Positions 46,464 to 55,809 of a stretch of DNA of 64,000 nucleotides are shown one piece after another. The notes under the pieces are model-generated. The model was given only the letters and a program-made list of their open reading frames with translations. It made no database searches and was not told the DNA's origin. A program made the translations under genes and the position numbers. Source of the DNA: Clostridiales bacterium (lineage in GTDB: Bacteria > Bacillota > Clostridia > Lachnospirales > Lachnospiraceae); assembly GCA_012839295.1 (NCBI GenBank), contig DUNO01000001.1, positions 1 to 64,000 of the forward strand. Direction: 5' to 3'. Numbering within the stretch: the stretch's first letter is position 1; the number at the start of each line of letters is the position of its first letter.

Positions 46464-48215
46464 ATGATTAAGGTTCAAAATTTGTCCTACTCGTATCCGC
46501 AAAAGGATTTATATAAAAATATTTCGTTTACAATAGAAGACAATGTACATTGTGCATTGATTGGTACCAACGGTACAGGAAAAAGTACGTTACTCGATTT
46601 GTTGATGCACTCCGAAGAGTATCTGTACGATGGGAAAATAGTAATTGACAACACAGGCAGAATCGGATATGTCAGTCAATTTTCCCAATTAGACCCAAAA
46701 GAAGAGATGACCGTGTTTCAGTATATCAGCGATGAGTTTGTAAAGCATGAGCAGAAAATATCTAACTTTTATAAGGAAATGGAGACTGCTGTAGATCTGG
46801 AAAATATCTTCGGGGAGTATCAAAAAGAATTAGATGAATGGAATGCGATCGACGGACAGTCATACGGGATCAATATTAAGAAGCAATTGAAACTAGCTAA
46901 CCTTCAAAAGCTGGAAGAACAGAAGATCAGCAGCCTGAGTGGTGGGGAATTTAAGCTGGTTCAGGTGATTAGAGAGATGATGCTGAGTCCAAGGTTTCTT
47001 ATTATGGACGAGCCGGACGTGTTTTTGGATTTTGAACATCTGAATGCTTTAAGAAATCTGATAAATGCCCACAAAGGAACCCTTCTTATTATCACGCATA
47101 ACCGGTACTTGTTAAACCATTGCTTTAACAAGATACTTCACATGGAAAATATGGAGGTTCAGGAGTTTAACGGAACCTATACAGAATATAACTATGAACT
47201 TCTTGCTACAAAGATTGATTTAGAGGAAGCAGCTGCTATAGACCAGGCAGAGATTGACCGTCAGAATAAAATCTTAGCAAAATCCAGGGCAAAAGCATCG
47301 GCAATGGACAACGCATCCCTAGGAAGGGCTGTACACGCAAGACAGTCTTTGGTAGACCGGCTGAAAGCGGGAAAGACAAAGGCACCTTTTGTGGATATCA
47401 AACAACCGGAGATTTATTTTGAATTGGAAAGCCCGGTAGAAGATGAAAATATTTTGGAATTGACAGATTACAGCGTTGCATTTGATGAGCAGCTTTTAGA
47501 ACATGTGAATTTTGAAATGAAGCCTACAGAGCATGTCGCAATTGTGGGGAGCAATGGAACCGGAAAAACAACAATGCTTCGTGAAATCTTTGAAAATAAG
47601 AAAGACACAATTAGGGTTAGTGAAGATGCGAAGGTTGGTATGTTTTCCCAGATCACAGGCTCATTATATGACGACGCAAAAACGCTGTTTGAAATTTTTG
47701 AAGAAAAAAGGTTTGGTACAAAAAATGATATAGAGGACTATCTGAAAAAATATGGTTTTGAAGGAGATACACTTGGACAGAAAGTGAGTGAATTATCTGG
47801 TGGAGAAAAAGATTTGTTTCAATTAGCAGTGCTCTCATTAGAAAAAGCCAACTTCCTGCTAATGGATGAACCGACGGGGCATTTGGATGTTTATGCACAG
47901 ATTGCATTAGAACAGGCGGTTTTAGAATACAAAGGGGCAATTCTCATGGTATCCCATGATTACTATGCTGTGGCCAATTGCATGGACTATATACTTTTAG
48001 TAGAAAACAATACTGTGCGTAAAATGAGCATCCGTAAATTCCGACAGATGCTTTATGCCAATTATTTCGACAAAGATTATCTGCTGCTGGAGCAAGGGAA
48101 AAAAGAGATAGAAACCAAAATTCAACAGTTGCTTCGAACGAATGAATATGAAAAGGCAAAGGTTTTGATGGGGACATTAGAGGAAAGTATTAAAAAAATG
48201 GAGCTGCTTCGATAA
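46464..48215 (+). CDS. ABC-F family ATPase
   Basis: This 583-residue protein has two ATPase domains and no membrane part. Domain 1 has GTNGTGKSTLL and LSGGEFKLVQVIREM with LIMDEPDVFLD. Domain 2 has GSNGTGKTTML and LSGGEKDLFQLAVLSLEKAN with LLMDEPTGHLD. The linker between (about 240-320) is charged and helical, as expected for the ribosome-reaching P-site tRNA interaction motif, and a short helical C-terminal extension follows. ABC-F proteins act on ribosomes; many protect from macrolides, lincosamides or pleuromutilins, others are housekeeping. Which one applies here cannot be told. AGGAG precedes the start. Confidence 0.9.
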   Translation: MIKVQNLSYSYPQKDLYKNISFTIEDNVHCALIGTNGTGKSTLLDLLMHSEEYLYDGKIVIDNTGRIGYVSQFSQLDPKEEMTVFQYISDEFVKHEQKISNFYKEMETAVDLENIFGEYQKELDEWNAIDGQSYGINIKKQLKLANLQKLEEQKISSLSGGEFKLVQVIREMMLSPRFLIMDEPDVFLDFEHLNALRNLINAHKGTLLIITHNRYLLNHCFNKILHMENMEVQEFNGTYTEYNYELLATKIDLEEAAAIDQAEIDRQNKILAKSRAKASAMDNASLGRAVHARQSLVDRLKAGKTKAPFVDIKQPEIYFELESPVEDENILELTDYSVAFDEQLLEHVNFEMKPTEHVAIVGSNGTGKTTMLREIFENKKDTIRVSEDAKVGMFSQITGSLYDDAKTLFEIFEEKRFGTKNDIEDYLKKYGFEGDTLGQKVSELSGGEKDLFQLAVLSLEKANFLLMDEPTGHLDVYAQIALEQAVLEYKGAILMVSHDYYAVANCMDYILLVENNTVRKMSIRKFRQMLYANYFDKDYLLLEQGKKEIETKIQQLLRTNEYEKAKVLMGTLEESIKKMELLR

Positions 48216-48306
48216 AACAAGCTACTCCATTGGTGTTAAACATTATCAAAAGTTGCATCTTGAAGTGCAATATATGATTCTCGATTATAAATTAAAGGGA
48301 GACTAT

Positions 48307-49728
48307 ATGAAAAAAAAGAAAACCGTAAATTTTAGAAACATAACAGCTCTTATGCTTATTTTGCTGTTACTAATAGGTACAGCTTGTGCAGAAAAACAAA
48401 ATGAACCTAAAACATCGGTCGATGAAATTCCCTCAGAACAAGGTGCGCAAAACATATCATCAATACCGGACACCATTCAACTAAATTTCACCGCCCGGGA
48501 TTTTTCTAATATACCCCTTAGTTTATTGAACGATAGTCAGATAGGAAGTATTGTTAACTCAACGAAAATTGATGATATGGTCACATACGTTGAATATATT
48601 CCAAAAGAGTTCAATGAAGAAAATCCCGAAGGTTATACCTATTCATATATTGAAGTTTCCGGGATACGATATGCTTTGTCACGTTCTCTTGGCGGGACTT
48701 GGTATGATTTAACGAAAGCGACACTGGCTGAAACTGATACGGTCTATACAATAAATGAGGTCCGCGGCGCGAATTACGGCGTCACAATCTTTTTTATGAT
48801 AAAGGAAAAGACACCGTATATTATTTCGGAGATTGATGGATTTGCTCAAATTAGTGATATTGATGAAAATGGCACAAAGGAAGTCGTCTCCACTGTAGGT
48901 ACAGTGCCCGATACTTCAATTTATTTTTTCGATTTTGATGAGCAAACAGTTAGTATCGCTAATATTAACGGGCAATCAGGTGCCGAGTATTCAATGTACG
49001 ATGCCACAACGAACACTTTTAGCTTAGCCTTTGAACCCAATCAAAATCCGGTGGCTTATGTCTATGAAACAAATGAGCGGTTACGAGCCGATATGAATCA
49101 GAATAATATAGAAAACAGTGACGAGCCTTTTTGGGCACAGCCAATGGAAGAACACGGGCAGCTTTTTACGGGCTTGAACTTGGATGGAATTGGGGATTAT
49201 GATGATGAGGCGTATGTGAGCCTTTATGACTGGGATGATAATGGATTTGGTAGATACGATGCTTCGGAACTTGTGGTACGGATTCGGTTTGGCACTGGTG
49301 ATACAACGGCACATATCGTGCAGGCAGTTGGCAGCTATCAATTTTATACAGCGAAGTTATTTTCCGAAAAAAAGGACGCGATTGTGCTTGAGGTAAATAT
49401 CCAATATGCCAACTCCGGTCTTGTTTCTGTTTTTGCCTTAGATGTATATGGACCGGGTGAGGTAGACCCATTCCCATCAGTAGTAGAGCGCCTAAATACG
49501 ACTGGAGAGGCACCCATCTTATCTGCCGATGGCGAGAAATTATATACAGGGAGCCTCGTAATAGGAACCAACATTACAGATGTTGAAAATAAACCTCTAC
49601 AAGGCATTGTCCTTCACTCGACTGGCGATGGATATAGAGGCAACATAGGTGACCGAGAGAGTCAAACCATCTATTGGAATGGAGATGGGTGGGTCGTTTT
49701 GGAACGATTAGAAACAAAGCAAAATTAA
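48307..49728 (+). CDS. Uncharacterised lipoprotein
   Basis: This 473-residue protein starts at ATG 48307 behind AAAGGGAG and has a lipobox LIGTAC (Cys about 28), then a Ser/Glu-rich linker. The mature part is beta-rich, with acidic, EF-hand-like turns such as DIDENGTKE and LDGIGDYDDE. It would be tethered outside the membrane. Family not recognised. A strong terminator follows directly. Confidence 0.7.
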   Translation: MKKKKTVNFRNITALMLILLLLIGTACAEKQNEPKTSVDEIPSEQGAQNISSIPDTIQLNFTARDFSNIPLSLLNDSQIGSIVNSTKIDDMVTYVEYIPKEFNEENPEGYTYSYIEVSGIRYALSRSLGGTWYDLTKATLAETDTVYTINEVRGANYGVTIFFMIKEKTPYIISEIDGFAQISDIDENGTKEVVSTVGTVPDTSIYFFDFDEQTVSIANINGQSGAEYSMYDATTNTFSLAFEPNQNPVAYVYETNERLRADMNQNNIENSDEPFWAQPMEEHGQLFTGLNLDGIGDYDDEAYVSLYDWDDNGFGRYDASELVVRIRFGTGDTTAHIVQAVGSYQFYTAKLFSEKKDAIVLEVNIQYANSGLVSVFALDVYGPGEVDPFPSVVERLNTTGEAPILSADGEKLYTGSLVIGTNITDVENKPLQGIVLHSTGDGYRGNIGDRESQTIYWNGDGWVVLERLETKQN

Positions 49729-49771
49729 AAGCATTGCTCCCCCTCTGTGGAAGGGGAGCAATGCTTTTTAA
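49728..49771 (+). terminator. Terminator of the lipoprotein gene
   Basis: AAGCATTGCTCCCC pairs with GGGGAGCAATGCTT, followed by TTTA. A nearly perfect 14-bp stem. Confidence 0.9.
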
Positions 49772-50009
49772 TGATTATGTGGTTGATACCAAAAGACGCC
49801 GAAAAGAAAACAAAAAAGTATGAAATGCTTGCCTTTTAGTTGGGGATACGTAAAAAAAGAAGAAAATGCTTAATCATTTTGATTACTGCAAAACGTTATA
49901 TAAATGAGGGATGGTTTCATCCGCTACAAAGAAAAAATTTGAGAGCCCCAATCATTTTAGATACCATAGAACGTTCTATATTTTGAGGGAGTCTTCCGGA
50001 GGATTAACC

Positions 50010-50525
50010 TTGATACATGAAGATGAATTACTACAAAAAATTAGGGATGGCGATAGCTCCAGTCTGGATAAACTTGTTGTCTTTTATTATCCAGACATTC
50101 TTCGCTATTGCTTATGGCATACACCAAACAGGCAGACAGCCGAGGACGCAACGCAGGATACTTTTTTGAAAGCCATCCGGCACCTTGATGCGTATGTCCA
50201 TCGTGGCCAATTCAGGGCGTACCTTTACAAAATTGCCGTCAATGTGTGCATTGATTATAGCCGAAAAAAGACGATGGAGCAGTTGCCGGATGATTTGCAA
50301 GAATTTGATAGCCAATTAGAACAGATTGAATCGGATGCAAATTTTTTGTGGCTGCTGCGCGGCTTACCCAACGAACAAAGGGAAGTTGTCCTGCTACGCT
50401 TCGCGCACGACCTAAAAGTCAGGGAAATCGCGGAGGTTATCGGTGTACCGATGCGTACAGTACAGTCCCGGTTGCGAAGCGCACTTAAACGAATTGAAAG
50501 AGATTTCGGTAAGGAGGAAAGATAG
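50010..50525 (+). CDS. ECF-type RNA polymerase sigma factor
   Basis: This 171-residue sigma factor has region 2 at about 15-80 (YYPDILRYCLWHT, QTAEDATQDTFLKAI) and region 4 at about 110-165 (LPNEQREVVLLRFAHDLKVR then EIAEVIGVPMRTVQSRL). The start is TTG 50010, set by GGAGG at 49998-50002; the frame also runs upstream to 49911 without a site. It is followed 0 bp later by a membrane protein and then an ABC transporter, so it probably directs that operon. No classical ECF anti-sigma with a zinc motif is present. Confidence 0.9.
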   Translation: MIHEDELLQKIRDGDSSSLDKLVVFYYPDILRYCLWHTPNRQTAEDATQDTFLKAIRHLDAYVHRGQFRAYLYKIAVNVCIDYSRKKTMEQLPDDLQEFDSQLEQIESDANFLWLLRGLPNEQREVVLLRFAHDLKVREIAEVIGVPMRTVQSRLRSALKRIERDFGKEER

Positions 50526-51314
50526 TTGAACAAAAAACTGCGTTCAGAATTACAGGCCGCGCTAAAAGGCCGGCCTGCCTGGCAAATATCGGAGGAACAT
50601 TTAGTGCAAACAATGCGGGAAGCCCGCATTGCATACCAAAACCGCAGGAACCGGGAGCGTATCAGGTATCCGGCCTTCCTGTTGCGGCAGGTGCGGTTTG
50701 TCGGCGCGACCGTTTGGCTGTTGCAGGGTTTTATGCTACTGTGTGCATTCTGGCTGTTTGGCCTTTCGGGTATCGGGGCGGTTTCTAATTTTGCTCCGCG
50801 CCATTTGCCAGTATTGCTTGGATGTTTTGCGGTCTTTATCGCTATGACCAGCATCCCTTTTATCGGGTGTTCGGTGCGGTATAGAATGCTTGAAACAGAA
50901 ATGGCGGCGCGGATTTCAATTCCCAAACTATTGCTGGCCCGGATTTTCATTATCGGTATCGGCAATGTACTGCTGCTTACAGTTTCCTTTCTTCTTGCAA
51001 ATACAAAAGCGGAGCTTGGTATAGGAAGTATCGCCCTATACCTATTGCTTCCCTATTTGATAGCCTGCTGCGGCTGCTTGTTTATTCAATCTTACGCGCA
51101 TAGCGGACAGCAAGGCTTTATCTGCACAGCCTTTTGCTTCTCCTTAACCGCGCTACTGTTTGTGTTGTATAAAACTGTACCGGTGGTTTATGAACAAGCA
51201 TCCGCCCCCGTTTGGGGAGTGTTATGCGCGATATGCGCTGTGCTTCTCATAATAGGAATTTACCGCCTGCTGGATAGGGCGGCATCCCTCGACCTATCCC
51301 CGAACGGGATATAA
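50526..51314 (+). CDS. Six-helix membrane protein, candidate anti-sigma factor
   Basis: This 262-residue protein has a soluble N-terminal helix region (1-55) followed by six hydrophobic segments. It begins immediately after the sigma factor stop with a TTG, behind GGAGG. The cytoplasmic N-terminal part plus membrane domain and its place between an ECF sigma gene and an ABC pair suggest an anti-sigma or sensory role. It could instead be a third membrane subunit of the transporter. No family motif recognised. Confidence 0.55.
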   Translation: MNKKLRSELQAALKGRPAWQISEEHLVQTMREARIAYQNRRNRERIRYPAFLLRQVRFVGATVWLLQGFMLLCAFWLFGLSGIGAVSNFAPRHLPVLLGCFAVFIAMTSIPFIGCSVRYRMLETEMAARISIPKLLLARIFIIGIGNVLLLTVSFLLANTKAELGIGSIALYLLLPYLIACCGCLFIQSYAHSGQQGFICTAFCFSLTALLFVLYKTVPVVYEQASAPVWGVLCAICAVLLIIGIYRLLDRAASLDLSPNGI

Positions 51315-51336
51315 AAACACGAAAAGGAGTATACAC

Positions 51337-52227
51337 ATGGAGCTTACGATTCAAAAACTCACCAAACGGTACAAGGATAAAACCGCAGTAAACAATATAA
51401 GCCTGACGCTTACCCCTGGCGTATGGGGGCTTCTCGGCGCAAACGGCGCGGGGAAAACAACCTTGATGCGGATGGTGGCCGGAATTTTAACGCCTACCTC
51501 CGGCAAAGTCCAGTACGACGGTATTGAAATTAAAACGTTGGGCGAAGCCTATCGGGATGTTTTTGGCTATCTGCCACAGACCTTTGGATTTTACCCGGAA
51601 TTTACGGTAGCGGACTATCTGCAATATATGGCTTCGCTGAAGGGACTGCCCCAAAAGGAAACCAACCAAAAAATAGACGAGCTGCTTCACAGGCTAACCC
51701 TTACGGATGTTCGGAACAAACACATCCGCAAGCTGTCGGGCGGGATGCAGCGCAGAGTAGGGATTGCACAGGCGCTTTTGAACGACCCTGATATTTTGAT
51801 TCTGGACGAACCTACAAGCGGCCTTGACCCCGGTGAGCGCATACGCTTCCGAAATATTTTATCAGAGTTTGCACAACAGCGCATTGTCTTGATTTCTACT
51901 CATATTGTTTCTGATGTTGAGTATATCGCAAACCGCAACGCCATTATGAAGGACGGACAAATTATTGCGGTCGGCACCACAGACGAGCTTGTGAAAACGA
52001 TGGACGGGAAGGTATGGCAAAGCACGGTTCCAGCGGAACAGCTTCATCATTACGAGCGTACCGTCCGGGTTGTGACCGTCCGCAATGAAGAAGGCGGGAG
52101 AGTATCGGTACGGTATATTTCGGAAAGTCCGGGTTTGCCGGATTCACAGACCGCCGCACCGCGCCTTGAGGATTTATATCTCTGGCTATTCCGTGGTGAG
52201 GACGCCGCAAAGGAGGATGCAGTATGA
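51337..52227 (+). CDS. ABC transporter ATP-binding protein of the sigma/ABC operon
   Basis: This 296-residue ATPase has GANGAGKTTLM, a Q-loop in FGYLPQTFGFYP, an LSGGMQRRVGIAQALL signature and a Walker B ILILDEPTSGLDPGE, and a C-terminal extension of about 80 residues. Codon use favours G and C more than in neighbouring ABC genes at 32-40 kb. It overlaps the permease start by 4 nt. Confidence 0.92.
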   Translation: MELTIQKLTKRYKDKTAVNNISLTLTPGVWGLLGANGAGKTTLMRMVAGILTPTSGKVQYDGIEIKTLGEAYRDVFGYLPQTFGFYPEFTVADYLQYMASLKGLPQKETNQKIDELLHRLTLTDVRNKHIRKLSGGMQRRVGIAQALLNDPDILILDEPTSGLDPGERIRFRNILSEFAQQRIVLISTHIVSDVEYIANRNAIMKDGQIIAVGTTDELVKTMDGKVWQSTVPAEQLHHYERTVRVVTVRNEEGGRVSVRYISESPGLPDSQTAAPRLEDLYLWLFRGEDAAKEDAV

Positions 52228-53477
52228 ACCGTATGATTGTTTTGGAATTGAAACGTGTGGCAAAAACCCGGTCTACATGGATACTGGCGGCGGGGGCGCT
52301 GTTGCTGTCGGTTGTAATGGCTCTTTTAGTTATCTCTTTTGCGCGCCATTGGAACCTTGATGAAAACGGCGCGGAAGTAAGGCTTAACGGCAGGGATGCG
52401 ATACAGGCCAATCAGGAAATGCTGAAACCGATTGAGGGAGAGCTTACACCGGAAAAAATACGAGCCGCCTTTGAAACCTATCATGCAGTATACGAAACCT
52501 ATGGAGCAAAAACAAAGGATATACCGAAGGATGTGTATTATCAAAAAATAGCGCCAATCAATGCGATATTGAATAGCGTCCGTGAGGTGTATGTGGATAA
52601 ATCCACTGGCATCCCTGTACCGCTATATGAGATTTCACCGGAAGAAGCGGCCAATTTTTATGAGCAACGGACGGAGCGTCTTTCCGGCTATTTATCACAG
52701 GAATATAAAGATTCTCCCGATGCTGTCCGTCAGGCTCTTGCCATCAATGAAAAAGTAAAAGCACCATTCTTCTATGTGTATGGCGTTGGGGACAGTGACA
52801 CATCGGAGTATCTGACCATGTGCATTTTCCTGTTGGTTATGCTGTGCACAGTCATTGCCGCACCAATCTTTTCTGCTGACTACCAAAGCGGCGCGGATGA
52901 TATTTTGCGTTGCACAAAGCATGGACGGCGGCGTTTAGCGGTTATAAAGCTGTTGTCTGCCATTCTGCTTACTACCGCGATTTTTGCGGTCTGTGTAACT
53001 GCATTTATCTTGATTTCATACGCCGCGTTCGGTTGGGATAGCCTGAAAGCAACGCTGCAACTGGCGTTTTCCGCAATTTCCTTTGTGCCTCTTACCGTAG
53101 GGGAAGCCAATATGCTGGTTGTCTTTTCCGGCCTGCTTACTTTCCTTGCGACGATATGCTTTACCCTGTTTCTCTCAACCAAATTCAAAAATCCGATTAC
53201 CGTGTTGGGGCTTGCCATTGGTGGCTGCTTATTGCCTACGATTCTGTCTTTCGCCGGAAGTGGAGCCAATATTGAAAATTGGATAAGGCTGTGCTTACCA
53301 TCGGGTGGAGTTGGGCTTAGAAACAGCTTTTTCTTTGAACTGACCGATTTTAACTTTTTACCGCTTGGACCGGTCAGCATCTGGACACCGTACATTATCC
53401 CGGTGGCGGCCGGTATAGAGATTGTCCTGTTCTTTATTCTTGCGGTACGCTCTTATTCCCGGCATGAAGCGGCTTGA
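52224..53477 (+). CDS. ABC-2 type permease of the sigma/ABC operon
   Basis: This 417-residue membrane protein has one N-terminal helix, a large external region (about 40-190), then five to six helices, with the loop FSADYQSGADDILRCTKHGR after helix 2. The plan fits large ABC-2 exporters with an extracellular domain. It is coupled to the ATPase. Substrate unknown, probably an envelope-active compound given the ECF sigma control. Confidence 0.88.
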   Translation: MNRMIVLELKRVAKTRSTWILAAGALLLSVVMALLVISFARHWNLDENGAEVRLNGRDAIQANQEMLKPIEGELTPEKIRAAFETYHAVYETYGAKTKDIPKDVYYQKIAPINAILNSVREVYVDKSTGIPVPLYEISPEEAANFYEQRTERLSGYLSQEYKDSPDAVRQALAINEKVKAPFFYVYGVGDSDTSEYLTMCIFLLVMLCTVIAAPIFSADYQSGADDILRCTKHGRRRLAVIKLLSAILLTTAIFAVCVTAFILISYAAFGWDSLKATLQLAFSAISFVPLTVGEANMLVVFSGLLTFLATICFTLFLSTKFKNPITVLGLAIGGCLLPTILSFAGSGANIENWIRLCLPSGGVGLRNSFFFELTDFNFLPLGPVSIWTPYIIPVAAGIEIVLFFILAVRSYSRHEAA

Positions 53478-53540
53478 TTGACATTTACCGTTATTACAGT
53501 TTTTTATCGTCGGTCTTATCAGCAAGAAAAGGGATGGCAT

Positions 53541-53729
53541 AGCGTGTAAATACGAGTGGATATTATGCCCTGTTTGCAAGAACAAACGCGATTGAAAATC
53601 CGTGAGGATACAATATTTGAAAACTTCCGGTTGTTCTGTCCGAAGTGCAAACAGGAAACGCTAATCAATGTAAAACAATTGAATATGTCAGTTATCAGAG
53701 AACCAAACGCTAAGACGCAGAGCCGATAA
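53541..53729 (+). pseudogene. Cysteine-rich KTR protein of conjugative elements, frameshifted
   Basis: The sequence encodes CKYEWILCPVCKNK, then, after loss of one base near 53575, TRLKIREDTIF..., LFCPKCKQETLINVKQLN and TQSR. This is the small cysteine-rich KTR protein carried by Tn916/Tn1549-type ICEs. The frameshift ends the first frame after about 16 residues. Its presence shows that this stretch was once part of an ICE. Confidence 0.75.
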
Positions 53730-53770
53730 CCTGTGAAGTAAGAATATTCATAGTTATCGGCTCTTTCTTT
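53720..53770 (+). terminator. Terminator after the KTR remnant
   Basis: AGCCGATAAC pairs with GTTATCGGCT, followed by CTTTCTTT; the left arm overlaps the KTR stop codon. Confidence 0.75.
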
Positions 53771-53820
53771 ATGCTGACTATATTTGCTACACGATTGCTG
53801 ACATCATGCAATGAGTACAA

Positions 53821-54010
53821 AACCGTTGCTTTGACGGCAATGTAGTACAATGTCCGTTGCCTGTTTAATGGCAGTTTTGAAATTAAAAATTTAAGCAGCC
53901 ATGTTTCGTAAAAAGAAAATTGCCGAGGGCGTTATAAGTGCGTCCTTTTTTGACAGCCTTTTTGTCGGACAAGCCTCAATGCCATTTCGGGCCAATTTGG
54001 CCCGAAGTAG
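53821..54010 (+). repeat. Left flanking segment of the GntR/ABC cassette, with palindrome copy 2
   Basis: The segment aligns loosely with 55810-55990 over CCGTTG.TTT.GACGG, GTAG, and a hairpin GGC.GTTTTGAAAT...AAG..GCC, and ends in the palindrome TTCGGGCCAA-T-TTGGCCCGAA at 53986-54006. It follows ICE debris and precedes the GntR promoter. Confidence 0.55.
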
Positions 54011-54084
54011 AGACTTTTCCTGTACTGTTTGAAACAACTAATTTTTAGGATTCTTCAGAAAGACACTTTACTATGCTTACAATA

Positions 54085-54138
54085 TTGACAATTAAACTTA
54101 AAAGAAATATAATGTACTTGTTTGATAAGTACATTATA
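54085..54138 (+). promoter_or_regulatory. Consensus promoter overlapped by a perfect GntR operator
   Basis: TTGACA (54085-54090) and TATAAT (54108-54113) are 17 bp apart, a full consensus. The -10 is the first half of a perfect inverted repeat: TATAATGTACTT (54108-54119) and AAGTACATTATA (54127-54138), spaced by 7 bp. Its position just before a YtrA-type GntR gene points to autorepression. Confidence 0.85.
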
Positions 54139-54157
54139 TGGCAGTGGAGATATTACT

Positions 54158-54535
54158 ATGGAAATTATAATCAGCAGCAATACCAGTAAGCCTATTTATG
54201 AGCAAATAACATCACAGATAAAAGCAAAAGTTATGAGCGGAGAACTAAAAACCGGAGACCCCATCCCCTCCATGCGCTCGTTAGCAAAATCTTTGCATAT
54301 TAGCGTTATTACTGTTCAAAAGGCTTATGAAGATTTACAGAGAGATGGCTTTATTGAAACAACTGTTGGCCGAGGGAGCTTTATATCGGCACAAAATAAG
54401 GACTTCTATCAGGAAGAACAGCAAAAAAAGGCAGAGGAGCATTTGCAAATTGCCGCAGAAATAGGCAGAATGAGCAATATTTCACTTGAAAAACTAATAG
54501 AACTATTATCTATGTTCTATGTGGAGGAGGAATAA
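54158..54535 (+). CDS. GntR-family (YtrA subfamily) transcriptional repressor
   Basis: This 125-residue protein has a winged helix at about 8-75 (YEQITSQIKAKVMSGELKTG, PSMRSLAKSLHISVITVQKA) and only a short helical tail (80-125), the size of the YtrA subfamily, which controls ABC operons. ATG 54158 is chosen since GTGGAG precedes it; the frame is open upstream to 54122, but that would run into the operator. The next gene starts 1 bp after its stop. Confidence 0.9.
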   Translation: MEIIISSNTSKPIYEQITSQIKAKVMSGELKTGDPIPSMRSLAKSLHISVITVQKAYEDLQRDGFIETTVGRGSFISAQNKDFYQEEQQKKAEEHLQIAAEIGRMSNISLEKLIELLSMFYVEEE

Positions 54536-54536
54536 T

Positions 54537-55790
54537 ATGGATAACATATTAGAGTTAAAAAATGTTTCCAAAAGATATGGTGAATCCGGCTTCGCATTAG
54601 ATGACATTTCTTTTGCCCTGCCCTACGGTTCAATTATGGGATATATCGGAGAAAACGGTGCCGGAAAAACAACAACAATAGGCTGTATTCTAAATACCTT
54701 ATCGAAAGACAGCGGTACAATTCATTTATTTGGAAAAGAAATGAATGACAAAGAAACATTACTCCGTGAAGATATCGGTGTTGTTTACGATGGGGATAAT
54801 TTCCCCGGATATTTAAATGCTGAACGATTAGCAAACGTCATGCGGGAACTATATGCCAATTGGGATGATGGTCTGTTTCAAGAGCAGCTTACAAAATTCA
54901 AGCTGAATGCAAAGCAGAAAATTAAAACTTATTCGAAAGGCATGACGATGAAGCTGGCGATAGCAGCCGCTATTTCCCATCATCCCAAGCTGCTCATTTT
55001 GGATGAAGCGACCACCGGGTTAGATCCTGTAATGCGTGAAGAAATACTGGATATATTCTTGGATTTCATTCAAGACGAGAATCATTCTATTTTGCTTTCA
55101 TCCCATATTACAAGCGATTTAGAAAAGGTGGCAGATTACATCACGTTTATACATGACGGTAAAATCATCTTATCCGCAAAGAAAGACGATTTAATTTATC
55201 GGTACGCTGTCATGCGCTGTACATCTGAGCAATTCTCCAGACTAAATAAGGCCGACATAATTGCTTATCGAAAAAGAGATTATCAGATTGATGTTTTGAT
55301 TGCAGACAAAAACGCGGCAGAGCGAAAATTAAAGGGTGCTGTTATTGACACGGTATCAGTTGATGAAATTGTCAAAAGCCGCTTTATTAATCATGCTCTT
55401 TGGGTACTCGCTGGTATCATGCTTTCGGTACTATTTGTCGTATTAACAATTGCGATACACGGAAATATTTACTTTTACTATGATGTCCGCGATCCGCTAA
55501 TGCTCTTTTGCTGTGGAACAGGAATCGCGTTGCTTATGGGGTCATTATTTTACCCCTCAATTTATCTATTAGGGACGGATAAAAGCGAAATCATTATGAT
55601 TATAAGCTTACTCGGTTCTGTTGGCATAACTGTCGGAATTATTTGGATGCTGAATGCCGCTTATGACTTTCAGTCAGTTAGCGACGCTGAGTTTTACCTG
55701 AATGTAACAATTTACATGGTGATTGTATTTGTGTCTTTTGTTTTATCATATCTCCTTACTACACTTATTTATCGCAGAAAGGAATGTTGA
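54537..55790 (+). CDS. ABC ATPase fused in frame to the C-terminal part of an ABC-2 permease
   Basis: This 417-residue protein starts at ATG 54537 behind GGAGGAGG. Residues 1-277 are a full ABC ATPase (GENGAGKTTT, YSKGMTMKLAIAAAI, LLILDEATTGLDP) ending in VDTVSVDEI. Residues about 278-417 (VKSRFINHALWVLAG and four membrane helices) are the later part of an ABC-2 permease, which in YtrA-type operons is a separate next gene. The most economical explanation is an in-frame deletion of the ATPase end and permease start. The joined frame is clean, so the fusion may be expressed; whether it works is unknown. Confidence 0.85.
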   Translation: MDNILELKNVSKRYGESGFALDDISFALPYGSIMGYIGENGAGKTTTIGCILNTLSKDSGTIHLFGKEMNDKETLLREDIGVVYDGDNFPGYLNAERLANVMRELYANWDDGLFQEQLTKFKLNAKQKIKTYSKGMTMKLAIAAAISHHPKLLILDEATTGLDPVMREEILDIFLDFIQDENHSILLSSHITSDLEKVADYITFIHDGKIILSAKKDDLIYRYAVMRCTSEQFSRLNKADIIAYRKRDYQIDVLIADKNAAERKLKGAVIDTVSVDEIVKSRFINHALWVLAGIMLSVLFVVLTIAIHGNIYFYYDVRDPLMLFCCGTGIALLMGSLFYPSIYLLGTDKSEIIMIISLLGSVGITVGIIWMLNAAYDFQSVSDAEFYLNVTIYMVIVFVSFVLSYLLTTLIYRRKEC

Positions 55791-55809
55791 CAAACGGGAA
55801 TAAGAAAAC

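Noticed and set aside
50255-50965. 236-codon minus-strand ORF across the sigma factor and membrane protein
   Set aside because: Spans two real plus-strand genes, with no ribosome binding site and no recognisable motif.
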